Assembly (NCBI GenBank): GCA_963722665.1
Contig: CAVRNW010000027.1
Location: 1-28,520, forward strand
DNA: 28,520 nucleotides
From: Site-B1 sp963722665
Lineage (GTDB): Bacteria > Bacteroidota > Bacteroidia > Flavobacteriales > Flavobacteriaceae
Reading direction: 5' to 3'
The notes under the pieces: generated by a model
Told to the model about the DNA's origin: nothing
The model's database searches: none
Seen by the model: only the letters and a program-made list of their open reading frames with translations
Shown: one piece after another, positions 8,429 through 16,320 of the stretch
Layout of the letters: the number at the start of each line of letters is the position of its first letter
Position numbering within the stretch: position 1 is the first letter of the stretch
Position numbers and translations under genes: made by a program

Positions 8429-9055
8429 CTAAATCACATAAAAAAACACCATAAAATAGTGGAATAAGGCTCCTGCCAATACAAACAAATGCCAGATCAC
8501 GTGATTATATGGAATCCGCTGGACAGCATAAAATACAATACCTACAGTATAAGCCAATCCACCAATTATTAAGAATATAACGCCATTGGTAGGCATACTT
8601 TCTAACAAAGCTCCAAAATCAAATGCAATAAGCCAACCCATAACAAGGTAAAGTAAGGTTGAAAACACCTCAAACTTACCCGTAAAGAACAGTTTCAATA
8701 TCACACCAAACAAGGCAACTCCCCAGACAACCCAAAATAAAGTCCATCCTTGACTTTGCGCCAAAGTAATTAGCAAAACCGGTGTGTAGGTTCCTGCTAT
8801 TAAGAGATAAATACTAATGTGGTCTACAATCCTGAAATAGTGCCTTTTGGTCTCGCTTTTAACAGAATGATAAACTGCAGATGCCGTAAAAAGAATAATT
8901 ATTGACAAGCCGTAAACAATGACACTAAATAAGCTCCAGTCTGTTTTCTTAGATTCAAAAACGATAAGAAGAACAAATCCGGCTATTCCAAGCAAAGCGC
9001 CAAGCGCATGAGTTGCAGCATTAAAGTTTTCTTCGCGTCTGGTTTGAATGCGCAT
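8429..9055 (-). CDS. Hemolysin III family (PAQR/TrhA-type) membrane protein
   Basis: This 208-residue inner-membrane protein has about seven transmembrane helices. Putative zinc-site residues of the PAQR/HlyIII superfamily are visible: Ser59 and His63 in SAVYH, Asp78 in RIVDH, and His189 and His199 in HLFVLAGALFH. Family members are linked to membrane-fluidity homeostasis (TrhA/YqfA type). The 'hemolysin' label comes from one historical member and should not be taken as evidence of toxicity. The start at 9055 (MRIQTRREENFNAATH) was preferred over an in-frame start at 9106. It removes a long overlap, leaves one base after the DUF4294 stop (TAATATG), and begins with the family's usual N-terminus. 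Confidence 0.88.
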   Translation of the reverse strand: MRIQTRREENFNAATHALGALLGIAGFVLLIVFESKKTDWSLFSVIVYGLSIIILFTASAVYHSVKSETKRHYFRIVDHISIYLLIAGTYTPVLLITLAQSQGWTLFWVVWGVALFGVILKLFFTGKFEVFSTLLYLVMGWLIAFDFGALLESMPTNGVIFLIIGGLAYTVGIVFYAVQRIPYNHVIWHLFVLAGALFHYFMVFFYVI

Positions 9056-9056
9056 A

Positions 9057-9731
9057 TTATTGTTTTTGTTTTTGGTTCCATTCTTCAACCAGATCGAAAT
9101 AATCAAACTCCATAGCTGGTTTTTGTTTTTCTAAGCGTCCGTCCTGAAATTCACGTTGAAGAATATCCTCAATTAAAAAATCTTCCTCAACATTTACTGG
9201 GTCAAACTCACGTTTTAAAGAGATCTTGAACAATTTTGCTGTATTTTGATACCAAAAGGCTTTCCAGCCACTTCGCAATTCTTTTACTACATTAAAGGTT
9301 GTTTTACCTGTTTGCCGGTGAATAAGTTTTACAAGTATCTGACCTTCCGTACGAGTTAATTTTTTCAATTCAGCTGAAAATTCTTCTTCAATATACTTCT
9401 CAATAACCTTGGCATATTTTCTTCTATGTCTCTTCTTCTTTATTGATTCCATTCGATCATTAAGAGAAACCAGCCTGTCTGCAGCCAATTTGGCGTAAGG
9501 ATAAACCTTTTTTGTTTTCCTTTTAAGAATCAAATACCTGATTCGTGCCTGGTTATCTTTGAAATCCAGCTTATTGAAAAGCATGACCTCATCCAGATCT
9601 ATCGCATCCCGATGAATGGTATCTCCTTCTACGATAAAATATTCATGCTGAATCGTGTCCTGCTCCTTTTCGACAATTTGTGCAGAAATGAATACAGGAA
9701 GAAAAAATATTATGCAGATCAAGTTTTTCAT
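9057..9731 (-). CDS. Exported DUF4294 domain-containing protein
   Basis: This 224-residue protein has a signal peptide (MKNLICIIFFLPVFISAQ, likely cleaved before or after Ala-Gln) and is predicted to be periplasmic. DUF4294 is recognised by RIRYLILKRKTKKVYPYAKL and the following very basic helix (KKKRHRRKYAK). The middle region carries LTRTEGQILVKLIHRQTGKT. The family is confined largely to Bacteroidota and has no assigned function. The start at 9731 is chosen over 9785 because it begins the signal peptide directly. It is followed after one base by the HlyIII-type gene, so the two form an operon and are probably translationally coupled. Confidence 0.8.
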   Translation of the reverse strand: MKNLICIIFFLPVFISAQIVEKEQDTIQHEYFIVEGDTIHRDAIDLDEVMLFNKLDFKDNQARIRYLILKRKTKKVYPYAKLAADRLVSLNDRMESIKKKRHRRKYAKVIEKYIEEEFSAELKKLTRTEGQILVKLIHRQTGKTTFNVVKELRSGWKAFWYQNTAKLFKISLKREFDPVNVEEDFLIEDILQREFQDGRLEKQKPAMEFDYFDLVEEWNQKQKQ

Positions 9732-9890
9732 TAGTATAGATTGAGCTAAAATCATTCCAAAGATCCTGTTTTTAGAATATTTCAACTAAGTAAAACTCTA
9801 AAATTTTGGATTGGTAAAATTAAGAATTTACATGCTTTAATAACCCTAATTTCTTATTAATATTATTAATTTAGTGCAAAACTTTAATCA

Positions 9891-10979
9891 ATGGCAAAAA
9901 AGAAGATACTTAACAAAAAGTCTATGGACTTTCTAGAAAAATATTTGAATAATGCGGCACCAACAGGTTACGAGTGGGATGGCCAGAAATTATGGATGAA
10001 TTATTTAAAACCTTATGTCGATGAATTTATCACCGATACCTATGGAACAGCAGTTGGTGTCATAAACCCAAAAGCGAAATATAAAGTGGTCATAGAAGGT
10101 CATGCCGATGAAATCTCTTGGTACGTAAATTATATAACTGATAACGGATTACTTTATGTTATAAGAAATGGAGGAAGTGACCATCAAATTGCACCAAGTA
10201 AAATTGTAAATATCCATACCAAGAATGGGATTGTGAAAGGCGTATTTGGATGGCCGGCCATTCATACAAGAAACCGAGCGAAGGAAGAGCCTCCTAAAAT
10301 GGATAATATTTTTATAGATATTGGTTGTAAAACAAAAGATGACGTGGAAAAAATGGGTGTTCATGTTGGTTGTGTCATCACCTATCCTGATGAATTCCAT
10401 ATCCTGAATAAGAATAATTTTGTTTGTCGTGCTTTGGATAATAGAATGGGTGGATTCATGATAGCAGAAGTTGCACGATTATTACATGAAAATAAAAAGA
10501 AACTGCCGTTTGGACTTTACCTGACCAATTCGGTTCAGGAAGAGATCGGGTTAAGAGGTGCTGAAATGATCACACAGACCATCAAACCTAATGTCGCAAT
10601 TGTAACAGATGTGACCCATGATACTACAACGCCAATGATAGAAAAGAAAAAAGAAGGCCATTTGGAGATGGGTAAAGGACCTGTCATCGCGTATGCCCCG
10701 GCCGTACAACAAAAATTAAGAGATCTGATCATTGAAACTGCCGAAGAAAAGAAGATCCCTTTTCAACGTTCGGCTTTGTCTCGAGCTACGGGAACAGATA
10801 CCGATGCCTTTGCTTATAGTAATGGTGGTGTTGCTTCTGCGTTAATATCATTGCCTTTACGTTATATGCACACCACAGTTGAAATGGTGCACCGTGATGA
10901 TGTTGAGAACGTAATACGAATTATTTATGAAACCCTGCTTAAAATAAAGCAAGGAGATTCTTTTAGTTATTTCGAATAG
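9891..10979 (+). CDS. M42-family metallo-aminopeptidase
   Basis: This is a 362-residue cytoplasmic dinuclear (Zn/Co) aminopeptidase of the M42 (TET-like glutamyl aminopeptidase / former endoglucanase) family, which digests short peptides and often forms dodecamers. Expected ligand and catalytic residues are present: His71 and Asp73 in EGHADEI, bridging Asp183 in ALDNR, Glu217 (catalytic) and Glu218 in SVQEEIGLRGA, Asp240 in VTDVTHD, and His327 in YMHTTVEM. There is no signal peptide. The start MAKKK fits the N-terminal helix seen in the family. It is a stand-alone gene separated from the next by the repeat at 10994-11038. Confidence 0.92.
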   Translation: MAKKKILNKKSMDFLEKYLNNAAPTGYEWDGQKLWMNYLKPYVDEFITDTYGTAVGVINPKAKYKVVIEGHADEISWYVNYITDNGLLYVIRNGGSDHQIAPSKIVNIHTKNGIVKGVFGWPAIHTRNRAKEEPPKMDNIFIDIGCKTKDDVEKMGVHVGCVITYPDEFHILNKNNFVCRALDNRMGGFMIAEVARLLHENKKKLPFGLYLTNSVQEEIGLRGAEMITQTIKPNVAIVTDVTHDTTTPMIEKKKEGHLEMGKGPVIAYAPAVQQKLRDLIIETAEEKKIPFQRSALSRATGTDTDAFAYSNGGVASALISLPLRYMHTTVEMVHRDDVENVIRIIYETLLKIKQGDSFSYFE

Positions 10980-10993
10980 TATTTAACTATACC

Positions 10994-11038
10994 TTGAGCG
11001 CAGTTTATAGGTTTCAATAGTTCTCGACTGCGCTCGAA
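10994..11038. repeat. Inverted pair of GAGCGCAGT-core intergenic repeats
   Basis: GAGCGCAGT (10996-11004) faces its reverse complement ACTGCGCTC (11027-11035), forming a perfect 9-bp stem with a 22-nt loop. The left half with its tail (10998-11016) aligns with 3618-3636. The right half read on the minus strand (tcgagcgcagtcgaga) resembles the 3613-3629 copy even more closely. So two elements lie head to head between the M42 gene stop and the Nudix gene. It may act as a terminator-like hairpin. Confidence 0.7.
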
Positions 11039-11067
11039 TTGACATAATAATTATTTAGAATTCCTTG

Positions 11068-11619
11068 ATGGATGAATATATTGACATAGTTTCAGAAACC
11101 GGCGAACCAACCGGAAAAGTGGCTTTAAAATCCGAAGCTCACAAACAAGGCTGGTTTCATAACACGATCCATCTTTGGTTATATACAAAAAAAGGTGAAA
11201 TACTGCTTCAGCAGAGATCACATAAAAAATCCATCTATCCTTTATTATGGGATGTTTCGGCAGCTGGTCATATTGATGCAGGTGAATCCTTTAAAAATGC
11301 TGCAATTAGGGAGACCAGAGAGGAGTTAGGCTTAACGATTAGTAAAAATGATCTGATCAAAATAGGTGTGCATAAACATCCAAACTCTTATGCCAATGGA
11401 GCCATAAAGGACAATGAATTCCATCAGGTATATATTGCTGAACTAAAAGTAAAGATCAATCAACTTGTGCCACAAGAAGAGGAAGTTGAAGCCATAAAAT
11501 TAGTTTCCTTCAAGGAGTTCAGAACCCTATTAAATAACAGTGAAAATAATAATCATTTTGTGGCATCAAACAGGGCCTATTATCTTTTTGTAATCGATAA
11601 GATCTCAGAACTAATTTAA
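11068..11619 (+). CDS. Nudix hydrolase (IPP-isomerase-like subfamily)
   Basis: This 183-residue soluble pyrophosphohydrolase has a perfect Nudix box GX5EX7REUXEEXGU from Gly67 to Leu89 (GHIDAGESF through REELGL). It will bind divalent metal and cleave a nucleoside-diphosphate-linked or related compound. The N-terminus (EYIDIVSETGEPTGK) and GWFHNTIHLWLY resemble the YfcD/isopentenyl-diphosphate-isomerase-like Nudix proteins, but that alone does not prove isomerase activity and the substrate is open. The ATG at 11068 is preferred to a TTG at 11065. It lies 10 bases upstream of the PrsW-family gene, so the two are probably co-transcribed. Confidence 0.9.
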   Translation: MDEYIDIVSETGEPTGKVALKSEAHKQGWFHNTIHLWLYTKKGEILLQQRSHKKSIYPLLWDVSAAGHIDAGESFKNAAIRETREELGLTISKNDLIKIGVHKHPNSYANGAIKDNEFHQVYIAELKVKINQLVPQEEEVEAIKLVSFKEFRTLLNNSENNNHFVASNRAYYLFVIDKISELI

Positions 11620-11629
11620 ACAGACAAAA

Positions 11630-12316
11630 ATGCATTTAATACTTGCGGCACTGGCACCTGCTTTTATGGTTATCATTTATATTTATTTAAAAGATAAATA
11701 TGAGAAGGAACCAAAGCGCATAATGCTTTACAGCTTTTTACTTGGTGCTGTGGTAAGCGTTCTTATAACTACCATACTCTATGTTTTCTTTGATTACTTT
11801 TTACCCTTAACAGATAAATTTAGTGTGTATCAACAATTCATCAAAGCCTTTTTTGTGGTAGCACTATCAGAGGAATTTAGTAAATATGTCATCGTAAGAT
11901 ATTATTCGCAAACAAGAAAAGCATTTAATGAACCATTTGACGGTATTGTTTATGCCGTCACAGTCTCAATGGGGTTTGCAATGGTCGAAAATCTTATCTA
12001 TGTTTTTCAAGGCGGATTAGAAGTAGCATTATTAAGAGCTTTTACAGCAGTTCCTGCTCACGCTACTTTTGGTATTATAATGGGCTATTTTATGGGAAAA
12101 GCGAAATTCAATGGTAAGAGAATAGCAGATAACTTTATAGGTCTCACTCTGGCTATCTTATTCCATGGAACTTATGATTTCTTCTTATTTGTTGAATTTA
12201 TTCCGGGTTTATGGATAGGTGCATTTATTTCACTGATAGTAGCGGTTATATTGGCGAGAAAAGCAATTTCAATCCATCAAAAAAATTCATATTTTAATAA
12301 AAGCAATATAGAATGA
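11630..12316 (+). CDS. PrsW-family intramembrane metalloprotease
   Basis: This 228-residue polytopic inner-membrane protein has about seven or eight hydrophobic segments. It carries the PrsW/CPBP-type motifs: SEEFSKY with Glu81-Glu82, MVENLIY with Glu120, PAHATFG with His144, and LFHGTYDF with His179 and Asp183. Members are putative metal-dependent intramembrane proteases; Bacillus PrsW cleaves an anti-sigma factor. No anti-sigma or sigma gene is adjacent here, so the substrate is unknown. The KDKYEKEPKR loop after the first helix is also characteristic of the family. Confidence 0.88.
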   Translation: MHLILAALAPAFMVIIYIYLKDKYEKEPKRIMLYSFLLGAVVSVLITTILYVFFDYFLPLTDKFSVYQQFIKAFFVVALSEEFSKYVIVRYYSQTRKAFNEPFDGIVYAVTVSMGFAMVENLIYVFQGGLEVALLRAFTAVPAHATFGIIMGYFMGKAKFNGKRIADNFIGLTLAILFHGTYDFFLFVEFIPGLWIGAFISLIVAVILARKAISIHQKNSYFNKSNIE

Positions 12317-12463
12317 AACATGATAACCCTCATATTCTTTAATTGCTATTTTATCTAATTTCGATAAGTTATGTCAAGTATAAAATATGTCGGTATAACA
12401 GTACATTTATTATCAGTTATTTTGCCAATTTAAAATTTATAAAAATCTAAAATAAATACGCTT

Positions 12464-12949
12464 ATGGACAATAAGTATAAAGTAAAGGTAAACGGTTCTT
12501 TGGAGTTTGACATTCTAGGAGAGGATATTTCTCAATTAGATACTGTTCAAATAGCAGAAAATAAATATCATGTCCTAAAGAACAACAAACCCTTTAAATT
12601 AGAATTAGACGACTCTAATTTTTACAAAAAAAAATATACAATTAAAGTCAACAACAACACATATATTGTTGATATTTCCAATCCTTTAGACTTGTTGATT
12701 GATAAAATGGGATTCACTTTTGGCCATACAAAACATGTAAATTTTATAAAAGCTCCAATGCCTGGACTTATTTTAGACATTCATGTAAAAGAAGGTCAGG
12801 AAGTTAAAGAAGATGAGGCATTATTAATCTTGGAAGCCATGAAAATGGAGAATGTAATTTCGTCCCCTCGAGATGGTTTGATTAAATCAGTAAATATTTC
12901 CAAGGGAGATGCCATAGACAAAGGTCATTTATTAATTGAATTCGAATAA
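12464..12949 (+). CDS. Biotin carboxyl carrier subunit of an acyl-CoA carboxylase
   Basis: This 161-residue carrier protein has a C-terminal biotinyl/lipoyl domain (residues ~92-161) bearing LEAMKMEN, with Lys127 as the expected biotinylated residue. KAPMPGLILDIHVKEGQEV is the typical lead-in hairpin. The first ~85 residues form a beta-rich region conserved in Bacteroidota homologues, probably for assembly with the other subunits. It starts a three-gene operon with biotin carboxylase and a carboxyltransferase, although a 113-bp gap containing a repeat element separates it from the next gene. Confidence 0.92.
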   Translation: MDNKYKVKVNGSLEFDILGEDISQLDTVQIAENKYHVLKNNKPFKLELDDSNFYKKKYTIKVNNNTYIVDISNPLDLLIDKMGFTFGHTKHVNFIKAPMPGLILDIHVKEGQEVKEDEALLILEAMKMENVISSPRDGLIKSVNISKGDAIDKGHLLIEFE

Positions 12950-12958
12950 TAAAATATA

Positions 12959-13047
12959 TGTCAGCTCGAGTTGAGATTCAAAACTTAGAATCGAAGTAGA
13001 GAGTACTTCCCGATAAAATTTTCTAAATAAAATCACTCGAAGTGACA
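12959..13047. repeat. 89-bp intergenic element with imperfect terminal inverted repeats
   Basis: The ends TGTCAGCTCGAG (12959-12970) and CTCGAAGTGACA (13036-13047) are inverted repeats matching at 10 of 12 positions. An inner GATTC/GAATC pair gives further pairing. It shares the TGTCA...TCGAG flavour of the other intergenic repeats here but lacks the GCGCAGT core. It sits between two carboxylase-subunit genes expected to be co-transcribed and contains no ORF. It may be a non-autonomous dispersed element. Confidence 0.55.
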
Positions 13048-13062
13048 TTAAAGTTTTAAAAG

Positions 13063-14506
13063 ATGAAAAAAATATTAGTTGCAAATAGAGGGGAAATTGC
13101 CATAAGAGTAATGAAAACTGCTCAAAAAATGGGTATTAAAACAGTGGCTGTTTATTCTACCGCCGATAGAAATGCTCCTCACGTACGTTTTGCAGATGAA
13201 GCAGTTTGCATTGGTGAACCACCTTCAAACAAATCCTATCTGTTAGGTTCAAAAATTATTAAAATAGCAAAAGAATTAAATGTAGATGGCATACATCCGG
13301 GTTATGGATTCTTAAGTGAAAATGCAAAATTTGCAGAGGAAGTAGAAAAAAATAACATCATTTTCATCGGACCAAGATCCAAAGCTATTAGAATGATGGG
13401 AGATAAATTGGCAGCAAAGGAAGCTGTTAAACATTATGATATTCCAATGGTCCCTGGAGTGGACAGAGCTATAACAGATCCCAAAGAAGCCATTGAGATA
13501 GCCAAACAAATCGGATTTCCAATACTTATTAAGGCTGCAGCAGGTGGTGGTGGAAAAGGTATGCGTAGTGGTTGAAAAAGAAAAGGATGTCCAGGAACAA
13601 ATGAAACGAGCTATTAGTGAAGCGACCTCAGCATTTGGTGATGGATCGGTATTTGTGGAAAAATATGTCACCTCTCCCCGACACGTTGAGATTCAGGTGT
13701 TGGCAGATAGCCATGGTAACGTATTACACTTCTTTGAAAGAGAATGCAGTATTCAACGTCGTCATCAAAAAGTTGTTGAAGAAGCACCATCGGCAGTATT
13801 GACTCCCGAATTGAGAGAAAAAATGGGTCAGGCCGCCATAAATGTTGCAAGATCATGTGATTATCTTGGAGCAGGAACAGTAGAGTTCTTGCTAGACGCA
13901 GATCATAATTTTTATTTCCTTGAAATGAATACAAGACTGCAAGTAGAGCATCCTGTTTCTGAATGGATTACAGGAGTAGATCTGGTAGAACTACAAATAA
14001 GAGTTGCACGAGGAGAAGAGCTTCAAATAAAACAAGAAGACCTTAAAATAAATGGGCATGCATTGGAATTACGGGTTTATGCAGAAGACCCCTTAAATGA
14101 CTTTCTTCCAAGTGTTGGGAAACTAGAAAAATACCAAATACCGGTTGGAGAAAACATTCGTGTTGACAATGGGTTTGAAGAAGGAATGGATATTCCTATC
14201 TATTACGACCCAATGTTGTCCAAACTGATAACCTACGGAAAAACACGTGAAGAAGCCATCCAATTAATGATTAAAGCAATTGATAATTATATTGTAGAAG
14301 GTGTTCAAACCACCTTACCATTCGGTAAGTTTGTTTGCGAACATGAAGCCTTCCGTTCTGGTAATTTTGACACGCATTTCGTTAAGAATTATTACTCTCC
14401 TGAAGCTCTTAAAGCTAATATGGAAGAAGAAGCAAAAATAGCCGCTACTTTAGCATTAAAGATCTATAAAGAAGATCAAAAACAATTAAGAATACCGATT
14501 CATTAA
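13063..14506 (+). pseudogene. Biotin carboxylase subunit of acyl-CoA carboxylase, interrupted by a 1-base frameshift
   Basis: It would carry out ATP-dependent carboxylation of biotin on the carrier subunit encoded upstream. Reading across the break gives about 480 residues, normal for AccC/PccA-type subunits. The N-terminal domain begins MKKILVANRGEIAIR. The ATP-grasp glycine loop AAAGGGGKGMR is followed, in the other frame, by VVEKEKDVQEQM, FVEKYVTSPRHVEIQVLAD, ERECSIQRRHQKVVEEAPS and EMNTRLQVEHPVSEW, all family signatures. The break is precise: after ...GKGMR one base around 13567 must be dropped to continue with VVEKE. As written, translation stops at 13575, within the ATP-binding loop region, and no active enzyme could form. 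The other subunits are intact and the pathway is central, so a consensus error is the more likely explanation, but true inactivation is not excluded. Confidence 0.93.
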
Positions 14507-14526
14507 TCACCGAAATTTATAGCATT

Positions 14527-16080
14527 ATGGAAAAACAAATGAATACAAAAATTGAAAAGCTAGACATCCGTTTAGCCGAAGCATATTTAGGTGGTGGTGA
14601 AAAACGGATCCAAAAGCAACACGCCAAGAAGAAGTTAACAGCTCGTGAACGTGTTGAATATCTGATGGATGAAGGTTCTTTTGAAGAAATGGGTGTTATG
14701 GTATCCCATAGATGTACCGATTTTGGAATGGAGAATGAGATTTATTTTGGTGATGGGGTTGTGACAGGTTATGGAACTATTGAAAGCAGATTAGTCTACG
14801 TGTTTGCTCAGGATTTTACGGTATTTGGTGGCTCTTTATCAGAAACGCATGCGGAAAAGATCTGTAAAATCATGGATCAGGCCTTAAAGGTTGGAGCTCC
14901 TGTAATTGGTTTGAATGATTCCGGTGGAGCCAGAATTCAAGAGGGTGTTCGCTCATTAGGTGGATACGCAGATATCTTCCATAGAAATGTTCAGTCTTCA
15001 GGCGTTATTCCACAGATTTCAGCCATAATGGGGCCATGTGCCGGTGGGGCTGTTTATTCGCCGGCAATGACTGATTTTACACTGATGGTAGAGGATACAA
15101 GCTATATGTTTGTAACTGGTCCAAATGTTGTAAAAACGGTTACTAATGAAGAGGTCACTGCGGAAGAATTAGGAGGCGCAAGTACCCATTCAACTAAATC
15201 AGGAGTAACTCATATAACATCAGTTAATGATATCCAATGTTTAGAAGATGTAAAAAGGTTGTTGAGTTATATGCCACAAAGCAACAAAGAAACTACTAAA
15301 AAGGTTCCTTATGAAATTGGTAATGAATTAAGAGAGCATTTAATTGATGTTATTCCTGAAGATACTCATAAACCTTATGATATGCATGAAGTGATAAAAG
15401 GCATTATTGATGAAGAATCTTTTTTTGAAATTCATAAAGATTATGCAGAAAATATCATTGTGGGATTTGCAAGAATTGCTGGTAGAAGTATTGGTATTGT
15501 AGCTAATCAACCCATGCAACTAGCAGGATGTTTGGACGTGAATAGCTCAAAAAAAGGCGCACGATTCACACGTTTTTGTGATTGTTTTAATATTCCATTA
15601 TTGGTCTTGGTCGATGTTCCCGGATTCTTGCCAGGTACCGATCAGGAATGGAATGGTATCATAACGAACGGAGCTAAATTATTATATGCTTTAAGCGAAG
15701 CAACCGTGCCAAAAATCACGCTCATTACAAGAAAGGCTTATGGTGGTGCCTATGATGTGATGAACTCAAAACACATTGGAGCAGATTTGAACTACGCCTG
15801 GCCAACTGCAGAAATTGCAGTAATGGGAGCTAAAGGTGCTGCAGAGATCATCTTTAAAAAGGAAATTGGCGAAGCAGATAATCCTGAAGAAAAATGGAAA
15901 GAAAAAGAGGCAGAATATGCTTTTAAATTCGCCGATCCATATAGAGCGGCTCGTCGCGGATTTATTGATGAGGTCATCTATCCTAAAAATACAAGACGTA
16001 AATTAATTAAGGGCTTTCAGATGCTTGAGGGAAAAGATATTGAGAGACCAAAACGTAAACACGGAAACATTCCATTATAA
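14527..16080 (+). CDS. Acyl-CoA (probably propionyl-CoA) carboxylase beta / carboxyltransferase subunit
   Basis: This 517-residue subunit transfers the carboxyl group from biotin to an acyl-CoA. Two crotonase-like halves are visible. The N half has LNDSGGARIQEG (129-140) and GPCAGGAVYSPA (169-180). The C half has VPGFLPGTDQEW and ITRKAYGGAYDVM. The stretch NYAWPTAEIAVMGAKGA and the C-terminus RPKRKHGNIPL closely follow propionyl-CoA carboxylase beta chains. Asp420 in GADLN lies at or near the position reported to govern acetyl versus propionyl preference in actinobacterial homologues, and the acid favours propionyl-CoA; this mapping is from memory. The gene lies 20 bases after the biotin carboxylase gene. 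With the carrier it gives a complete set for making methylmalonyl-CoA. Confidence 0.92.
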   Translation: MEKQMNTKIEKLDIRLAEAYLGGGEKRIQKQHAKKKLTARERVEYLMDEGSFEEMGVMVSHRCTDFGMENEIYFGDGVVTGYGTIESRLVYVFAQDFTVFGGSLSETHAEKICKIMDQALKVGAPVIGLNDSGGARIQEGVRSLGGYADIFHRNVQSSGVIPQISAIMGPCAGGAVYSPAMTDFTLMVEDTSYMFVTGPNVVKTVTNEEVTAEELGGASTHSTKSGVTHITSVNDIQCLEDVKRLLSYMPQSNKETTKKVPYEIGNELREHLIDVIPEDTHKPYDMHEVIKGIIDEESFFEIHKDYAENIIVGFARIAGRSIGIVANQPMQLAGCLDVNSSKKGARFTRFCDCFNIPLLVLVDVPGFLPGTDQEWNGIITNGAKLLYALSEATVPKITLITRKAYGGAYDVMNSKHIGADLNYAWPTAEIAVMGAKGAAEIIFKKEIGEADNPEEKWKEKEAEYAFKFADPYRAARRGFIDEVIYPKNTRRKLIKGFQMLEGKDIERPKRKHGNIPL

Positions 16081-16091
16081 CACATAAAAAT

Positions 16092-16127
16092 CCAATCAGT
16101 CCCAAATATTCGGGAGCGTGGTTTTTT
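16092..16127 (+). terminator. Likely intrinsic terminator of the carboxylase operon
   Basis: TCCC (16100-16103) pairs with GGGA (16112-16115), extended across an internal loop by CCA (16092-16094) and TGG (16119-16121), followed by a T-run (16122-16127, then ATTT). It lies 11 bases after the carboxyltransferase stop. Confidence 0.5.
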
Positions 16128-16288
16128 ATTTGATGCTTAAATCTTACCTGACTAGAAGATTTTTATAAAAAAATATAAAAATCTTAACAATTTTCACGGA
16201 CTAAAATTGTCAAAAGGTTCATATTCATTGAAAAATTGAAAAATTTGGCTCTATAAAATATTAACAGTTTAGTAATTAACAATTTAGA

Positions 16289-16296
16289 TATCTTTG
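16289..16296 (+). promoter_or_regulatory. Probable -7 promoter box of the first serine hydrolase gene
   Basis: TATCTTTG matches TAnnTTTG exactly, 24 bases before the ATG at 16321. An imperfect upstream candidate (agtttag, 16266-16272) is at about the right distance for the -33 element. A start a few bases downstream of the box would give a short leader. Confidence 0.5.
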
Positions 16297-16320
16297 TGTC
16301 ATATATTTTTAAATAAATTA

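Noticed and set aside
8429..9055. Hemolysin toxin
   Set aside because: The family name is historical; the sequence shows a PAQR-type seven-helix membrane protein with metal-site residues and no toxin features.
9056..9106. Upstream start of the HlyIII-type protein at 9106
   Set aside because: It would overlap the DUF4294 coding end by about 50 bases and add a polar Lys/Asn-rich leader not typical of the family.
12959..13047. CRISPR array or transposon
   Set aside because: There are no repeated spacers and no transposase; it is a single element with imperfect inverted ends.
13544..13575. Separate small proteins for the two halves of the biotin carboxylase
   Set aside because: The first half stops in the ATP-grasp glycine loop and the second begins out of frame with a non-homologous VCVVVEKE start. 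Joining them restores the standard family sequence.
16294..16320. TTG start adding nine residues to serine hydrolase A
   Set aside because: The ATG at 16321 begins a canonical signal peptide, and the TTG overlaps the probable promoter box at 16289-16296.
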